Part shown: piece after piece, positions 8,027 through 9,322 of the stretch | Layout: the number at the start of each line of letters is the position of its first letter | Position numbering within the stretch: position 1 is the first letter of the stretch | Assembly: GCF_009496285.1 (NCBI RefSeq) | Contig: NZ_WIJK01000040.1 | Span: forward strand, 1 to 9,322 | DNA length: 9,322 nt | Reading direction: 5' to 3' | From: Streptococcus mitis | GTDB lineage: Bacteria; Bacillota; Bacilli; Lactobacillales; Streptococcaceae | The notes under the pieces: model-generated | What the model was told of the DNA's origin: nothing | Database searches by the model: none | The model's input: the letters and a program-made list of their open reading frames with translations, nothing else | Made by a program: the position numbers and the translations under genes

Positions 8027-8058
8027 AAAAATGGAGAGAACAACGGCTGTCCTCTCCA
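8027..8058 (-). terminator. Second terminator-like hairpin downstream of the RUP-like element
   Basis: On the minus strand, TGGAGAG (8058-8052) pairs with CTCTCCA (8038-8032). The stem may be extended by ACA/TGT after a one-base mismatch on each side, leaving a loop of about five bases. The stem is followed at once by TTTTT (8031-8027). This is the geometry of a weak to moderate rho-independent terminator. It may be a backup terminator of the Rib-repeat gene, separated from the first one by the mobile element. Confidence 0.5.
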
Positions 8059-8063
8059 AATGT

Positions 8064-8171
8064 TATAGTGAATTGAAATAGGGTATGAACAAATCGATTA
8101 GGAAAATCAAACTAATTTCTAGAAATATTTTTAGCAGTCTTAGTGTCCTGTTCTAGATTCATTCTACTATA
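8064..8171. mobile_element. RUP-like miniature inverted-repeat element
   Basis: This is a 108-bp intergenic block with imperfect terminal inverted repeats. The left end reads TATAGTGAATTGAA; the right end, read on the other strand, reads TATAGTAGAATGAATCT. Both ends carry the TA expected as the target of an IS630-family element. Internal motifs such as AAATCGATTAGGAAA and TTTCTAGAAATATTTTTAGC match my memory of RUP, the 107-bp pneumococcal repeat thought to be mobilised by IS630-Spn1 transposase. It encodes nothing and lies between two terminator-like hairpins. The assignment rests on length, ends and remembered consensus, not on an alignment. Confidence 0.75.
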
Positions 8172-8203
8172 GCTTTTTTCAACACTACAGTTGACAAAGA
8201 GCC

Positions 8204-8236
8204 AAAAAACCGTAAGAATTTCTTCTTACGGTTTTT
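8204..8236 (-). terminator. Intrinsic terminator of the Rib-repeat gene
   Basis: A perfect 14-bp inverted repeat (8205-8218 with 8223-8236) encloses a four-base loop. Read on the minus strand the loop is GAAA, a stabilising GNRA tetraloop, and the descending stem runs straight into six T residues (8209-8204). It begins 54 bp after the TAA of the upstream gene. The stem carries A and T runs on both sides, so some activity in the other direction is possible, but there is no plus-strand gene nearby. Confidence 0.9.
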
Positions 8237-8289
8237 CTAGCAAATTCATAGAATTGAGATTCTCAGTTTTGCTTTATTTGAGTAATTTC

Positions 8290-9322
8290 TTACTCTTCTT
8301 CCTCACGTTTTTTAGCGAAGAGGAGTCCGCCTGTTGCTGCTGCAAGAAGTGCTAAAGCAAGTGAAGCGCTAGATTGTTCTGTACCAGTATTTGGCAATTC
8401 TTTCGCTCCTGCTTTCTTAGCTGGTGCTTGAGCAGGTGAATCTTGGTTAGCAGCTGTAACAGCTTTTTCAGCTGGAATGACTGCTACTGAACCATCTTCA
8501 AAGGTTACAACTACTGATCCATCTTTGTTAACCTTGATATCTTTCGCGGTTGGGTTAGCTTTCTTAACTTCTTCCGCTACTTTAGCTTTTTCGGCGTCAG
8601 TCAAGTTGCTTGGATCTGTAACTGGGGTTACTGATGGATTCTTAACTCCATCTGATTCCTTAACTTTATCTGATGATTTCTTAACTGTCTTATCGGCTGG
8701 AATAACAGCTGTTGTACCATCTTCAAAGGTTACAACTACTGATCCGTCTTTGTTAACCTTGATATCTTTCGCAGTTGGATTAGATTTCTTAACTTCATCG
8801 GCTACCTTAGCTTTTTCTGCATCAGTCAAGTTGCTTGGATCTGTAACTGGGGTTACTGATGGATCCTTAACTGCTTTATCATCTGATTTCTTAACTGTCT
8901 TATCTGCTGGGATAACCGCTGTTGTACCATCTGGGTATGTAACAGTTGTTTTGCCATCTTTGCCAACTTCAACATCTTTCGCTGTTGGGTTAGATTTCTT
9001 AACTTCATCGGCTACCTTAGCTTTTTCTGCATCAGTCAAGTTGCTTGGATCTGTAACTGGGGTTACTGATGGATCCTTAACTGCTTTATCATCTGATTTC
9101 TTAACTGTCTTATCTGCTGGGATAACCGCTGTTGTACCATCTGGGTATGTAACAGTTGTTTTGCCATCTTTGCCAACTTCAACATCTTTCGCTGTTGGGT
9201 TAGATTTCTTAACTTCATCGGCTACCTTAGCTTTTTCTGCATCAGTCAAGTTGCTTGGATCTGTAACTGGGGTTACTGATGGATCCTTAACTGCTTTATC
9301 ATCTGATTTCTTAACTGTCTTA
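8290..9322 (-). CDS. LPXTG-anchored surface protein with Rib-like repeats (5' end outside window)
   Basis: The frame is open from the right edge to the TAA at 8290-8292, about 343 visible residues. The TTG at 9249 is an internal Leu codon inside a repeat and not the start. Visible order: a partial repeat at the edge; two identical 70-residue repeats starting LTDAEKAKVADEVKKSNPTA (from 9249 and 9039); a 75-residue variant (from 8829) with IKVNKDGSVVVTFEDG in place of VEVGKDGKTTVTYPDG; a last diverged repeat (from 8604); a spacer rich in Ala, Pro and Lys; LPNTG (8383-8397); an Ala/Leu-rich membrane segment; and the tail KKREEEE. The repeats resemble Rib or atypical-Rib (aRib) domains, which form extended stalks lifting an N-terminal domain from the wall. 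Sortase A should cleave between T and G. The functional N-terminal domain and signal peptide are not visible, so the ligand is unknown. The gene ends at its own terminator, 54 bp past the stop. Confidence 0.93.
   Translation of the reverse strand, partial: KTVKKSDDKAVKDPSVTPVTDPSNLTDAEKAKVADEVKKSNPTAKDVEVGKDGKTTVTYPDGTTAVIPADKTVKKSDDKAVKDPSVTPVTDPSNLTDAEKAKVADEVKKSNPTAKDVEVGKDGKTTVTYPDGTTAVIPADKTVKKSDDKAVKDPSVTPVTDPSNLTDAEKAKVADEVKKSNPTAKDIKVNKDGSVVVTFEDGTTAVIPADKTVKKSSDKVKESDGVKNPSVTPVTDPSNLTDAEKAKVAEEVKKANPTAKDIKVNKDGSVVVTFEDGSVAVIPAEKAVTAANQDSPAQAPAKKAGAKELPNTGTEQSSASLALALLAAATGGLLFAKKREEEE
8780..9322 (-). repeat. Perfect 210-bp tandem repeats encoding Rib-like units
   Basis: With a period of 210 bp I find no mismatch across this interval, about 2.6 periods, and the array continues past the right edge. 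Leftward the first mismatch is at 8779, after which the copies become diverged variants. Each period encodes 70 residues, so gain or loss of copies keeps the reading frame. Such arrays are often collapsed in short-read assemblies, so the true copy number is uncertain. Confidence 0.93.

Noticed and set aside
9247..9249. TTG at 9249 as a start codon of the Rib-repeat protein.
   Set aside because: It encodes the Leu of NLTDAEK within a repeat. The frame continues unbroken to the right edge with the same repeat sequence, and the next copies carry the same TTG.

Overview
The window comes from a low-GC Gram-positive, most likely a Mitis-group Streptococcus (S. mitis, S. oralis or S. pneumoniae relatives). 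The evidence is a streptococcal YSIRK-type signal peptide, an LPNTG sortase anchor, Rib-type and mucin-binding-type repeats, and a roughly 108-bp intergenic element that matches the RUP miniature element of pneumococcus and its relatives as I remember it. Both genes are on the minus strand, so the region is transcribed from right to left.

Right end (8290 to the edge): the 3' part of a wall-anchored surface protein. It holds tandem Rib-like repeats of 70 residues (210 bp, perfectly identical at DNA level in the most upstream part), then two diverged repeats, an Ala/Pro/Lys-rich spacer, LPNTG, a hydrophobic segment and a charged tail. Its 5' end lies outside the window.

Middle (7692-8289): about 600 bp without a convincing gene. 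In transcription order it contains a strong intrinsic terminator for the right-hand gene, the RUP-like element, a second terminator-like hairpin with a T-run, an AT-rich stretch with only weak small open frames, and a good extended -10 promoter plus ribosome binding site for the left-hand gene.

Left 7.7 kb (7691 to the left edge): one uninterrupted reading frame of at least 2,563 codons for a giant adhesin, with no stop before the edge. It has a YSIRK signal peptide, a Ser/Glu/Lys-rich stalk with three 15-residue repeats, a beta-helix-like 'pectate lyase-like adhesive' region, a transition region with a calcium-loop-like motif, then four large units built from MucBP_2-like (M) and Muc_B2-like (B and B') modules joined by DP/KPG proline-rich linkers. 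The C-terminus, where an LPXTG anchor is expected, is outside the window.

Both proteins are probably displayed on the cell wall by sortase, the left one as a long multi-module adhesin for host glycoproteins or mucin and the right one as a variable-length stalk. They have separate transcription signals and do not look like one operon. I see no defence system, RNA gene, CRISPR array or intact transposase. The interest lies in the repeat mosaicism, the gene-conversion-like tracts and the arrangement between the genes.
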